Shown: positions 62,249-64,000 of the stretch, piece after piece
How positions within the stretch are numbered: the first letter of the stretch is position 1
Layout of the letters: every line of letters begins with the position of its first letter
From: Magnetospirillum sp.
GTDB taxonomy: Bacteria > Pseudomonadota > Alphaproteobacteria > CACIAM-22H2
Direction: 5' to 3'
Assembly (NCBI GenBank): GCA_027532905.1
Contig: JAPZUA010000002.1
Coordinates: forward strand, 310,001 to 374,000
DNA length: 64,000 bases
The notes under the pieces: generated by a model
What the model saw: only the letters and a program-made list of their open reading frames with translations
The model's database searches: none
Told to the model about the DNA's origin: nothing
Position numbers and translations under genes: made by a program

Positions 62249-63397
62249 TCAGGACGCGTCGAAGCGGGTGAAGGGGCCGTTTTTCCGGTAGCGCTCGGCG
62301 TAGCGCGCGAGCGAGTCTTGGTCGATTTCGATGCCCAGCCCGGGTTTCTCGGGCGGGCGGACGCCGCCGTCGCGGACATGCCAGACGGGCCCATCGATCA
62401 GATCGTCCTCGCACCAGTCGATGAGCGACTGGGCGGGGCGGTCCGCCTCGGGACAGGCAACCCCGAAATGAGACAAGGCCGCCCAGCCGATACCCGTCTC
62501 GCCGTTCGACCGTAGCCAGAACCGCTTGCCGATCGCAGCGGCAATCGCGGCCGCGCGCATGCAGCCGCCCAAGCCACCATCGACATTCAGGTCGCCGACG
62601 AGATTATCGATGCCCGGATAGTGTTTGATCTTCTCGAAATCGGTGCAATGGGTTGAAATTGGCACGCCGAAATCGGCGCGCAGGCGTTGCATGTCGTCGA
62701 GACGGGCGACGGGCTCCTCGATGTCCGCAAGCTCGCGCCCGGCGCCTGCCAAAAAACGACGCGCTTTGTCGATCCCCATCCCGAGATTGGCATCGACGGC
62801 AAGGTCGATCTTGGGGCCGAGAGCGGTGCGCACCGCGTGCACGGTCGCGATATCCGTTTCGACCGGGTGGCGCCCTATCTTGAATTCGAACGCGCAGGCG
62901 CCGGACGCGGCGATCGAGCGTCGGGCGATGTCGGCCATGATGCCGGGAACGTCGGCCAGCGCGTGCCCCTCTTCGAGTGCCACCGTGTAAGCGTAAGATA
63001 CGAAGGGTGCCTGGTCGCGGACGGGGCCGCCGAGAAGGCGGAAGATCGGTTGGCCGGTCGCTTTGCCCAGGATATCCCACAGCGCGATTTCGATACCAGC
63101 GAAGGCGAGCGCGCCCGCTGGATCGGCGAGATAGCCGAAATCCCTGTGTTCGCCGAGGCACAGGCGCAGCGCGGTCTCGCGTTCGAACGCGTTGGCGCCC
63201 GCAAGACGCGGCGCCAGACGCTGGGCGATGACGGCGGCCGACCCGTCGCCGGGCGCTTCGCCCCAGCCGGTGAGCCCGTCTTCGGTGAGGACCCTGACGA
63301 CGGTACGCGTGTGCCCGTAAGACCGACCGAACGCCCAGGTGCAGGTGCGTGTCGCGGGGATGCTGACGGGAATTGCTTCGATGCTTGCGATTTTCAT
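62249..63397 (-). CDS. Enolase-superfamily (mandelate racemase/muconate lactonizing type) protein
   Basis: The 382-residue protein has the capping domain (1-120) and a TIM barrel. Lys173 (FEFKIG), Asp202 with Asn204 (LAVDANLG), Glu227 (ADIEEPV), a likely third metal ligand at His250 (ISTHCTD) and Asp273 (NVDGG) are seen. The general layout resembles glucarate dehydratase, but by hand alignment its second Lys is Gly175 and the catalytic His is Arg296. It may dehydrate or epimerise a sugar acid or another hydroxyacid with changed chemistry. Overlaps the LysR stop by 4 bp. Confidence 0.8.
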   Translation of the reverse strand: MKIASIEAIPVSIPATRTCTWAFGRSYGHTRTVVRVLTEDGLTGWGEAPGDGSAAVIAQRLAPRLAGANAFERETALRLCLGEHRDFGYLADPAGALAFAGIEIALWDILGKATGQPIFRLLGGPVRDQAPFVSYAYTVALEEGHALADVPGIMADIARRSIAASGACAFEFKIGRHPVETDIATVHAVRTALGPKIDLAVDANLGMGIDKARRFLAGAGRELADIEEPVARLDDMQRLRADFGVPISTHCTDFEKIKHYPGIDNLVGDLNVDGGLGGCMRAAAIAAAIGKRFWLRSNGETGIGWAALSHFGVACPEADRPAQSLIDWCEDDLIDGPVWHVRDGGVRPPEKPGLGIEIDQDSLARYAERYRKNGPFTRFDAS

Positions 63398-64000
63398 GTC
63401 GTCCTCGGGTCGATTTCGATGGCGTTGCCGAGCCATGGAACGAGGGCCCGGATATCGGGCAGCAGACGGGTTTCCGCGACGCGACGCGCGCGTTCAGCCA
63501 GCGCGCGCGGCAGATCGCCAAGTTCGCCGCGATGGGCGATAAGCGTGATGCGCCTGGTAAAGCCGGGTGCGGCAAGCGGCAATGGCAGCACAAGTTCCGG
63601 ACGAACTCGCGCCTCTTGCAGGCATATCGGCGTCGTCAGCGCCCATCCGTGTCCCTCTGCCACTGCGGCAACAAGCGCGGAACTCAGGTCGAATTCCATG
63701 TAGCGAGGAATGTCGAGCCCGAGCCGCCGCAAATGACGCTCGATCAAAAGACCGGTCTGCGAGTGCCCCGAATAGCGCAAGAAGGACATTTCGCGCGCAA
63801 GTACCTGCAGGCCTGCGCGCCCGAGTTGCTCGCGCCCGCGCGGCACGATGATCAGAAAAGGTTCGACCAAAATTGAGTGGCGCTCGATGCCGTCGAGATC
63901 CTGCAAGTCCTCAGAAGACACGATGATATCGACATGGCGGCGGAGTAGGTTTTCACTGAGACCGGCGGCGAGGTCGGACAACAAAGTCGTATGCGCGGCG
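63394..64000 (-). CDS. LysR-family regulator (5'-truncated)
   Basis: The visible 201 residues are the substrate-binding domain, with HVDIIVSSEDLQD, FLIIVPRGREQLG and VAAVAEGHGWALTTPICL. The N-terminal HTH lies beyond the right edge. Its stop overlaps the ATG of the enolase-superfamily gene, so it is first in, and probably controls, the catabolic operon. Confidence 0.85.
   Translation of the reverse strand, partial: AAHTTLLSDLAAGLSENLLRRHVDIIVSSEDLQDLDGIERHSILVEPFLIIVPRGREQLGRAGLQVLAREMSFLRYSGHSQTGLLIERHLRRLGLDIPRYMEFDLSSALVAAVAEGHGWALTTPICLQEARVRPELVLPLPLAAPGFTRRITLIAHRGELGDLPRALAERARRVAETRLLPDIRALVPWLGNAIEIDPRTT

Overview
High-GC DNA from an alphaproteobacterium, most likely a member of the Rhodospirillales. 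The evidence is the gene order rpoZ-rsh-acpS-lepB-rnc-era, the alpha-only flagellar protein FliX, a single-cysteine DksA, an ScfR/RamB-type regulator divergent from isocitrate lyase, and sigma-54 flagellar promoters. No species can be named from the sequence alone.

Layout. (1) 1-5.9 kb: housekeeping block with the folK end, rpoZ, rsh, acpS, lepB, rnc and era, mostly overlapping or tightly spaced. (2) 5.9-17.3 kb: a mixed block separating era from recO. It holds a Phd-type antitoxin with a coupled small ORF, scfR <-> aceA (glyoxylate shunt), an EamA exporter <-> LysR pair, a secreted trypsin-like protease with three N-terminal repeats, a BenE transporter, and a two-component system divergent from a secreted NTF2-like protein. 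(3) 17.4-26 kb: recO-parC, a VOC protein, an AraC regulator, bioY and a TRAP transporter whose binding protein is convergent with its permeases. (4) 26.2-33.5 kb: flagellar rod, P-ring and L-ring genes (flgFGAH, flgIJ, a FlgN-like gene, fliX) plus dksA and an Lrp/AsnC regulator. Two good sigma-54 promoters drive flgF and flgI.

(5) 33.75-41.5 kb: a tRNA-Pro(GGG) gene followed at once by a tyrosine integrase, an excisionase-like HTH protein, a large MobA/MobL relaxase, an oriT-like 33-bp palindrome, three copies of a 23-bp repeat, two unknown proteins and an IS3-family element. This looks like an integrated mobilizable element; no second attachment site is visible.

(6) 41.5-59.2 kb: an anaerobic nitrate-respiration locus. 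One long leftward operon reads narK(fusion)-narG-narH-narJ-narI-PPIase-orf-hemerythrin-carbonic anhydrase. Two tandem Crp/Fnr regulators are divergent from it, with two FNR/DNR-type boxes in the shared promoter region. A third, perfect FNR box precedes a rightward operon for a small membrane protein and a DevBCA-like exporter. (7) 59.2-64 kb: about 0.7 kb without a gene, then a leftward catabolic operon (LysR, an enolase-superfamily protein with altered active-site residues, an Ldh-family dehydrogenase, an MmgE/PrpD protein) that runs off the right edge.

The most novel-looking parts are the relaxase region with its palindrome and 23-bp repeats, the extended nar regulon, the repeat-bearing protease and the enolase-superfamily operon. 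All functional links between neighbours are inferences from position and motifs.
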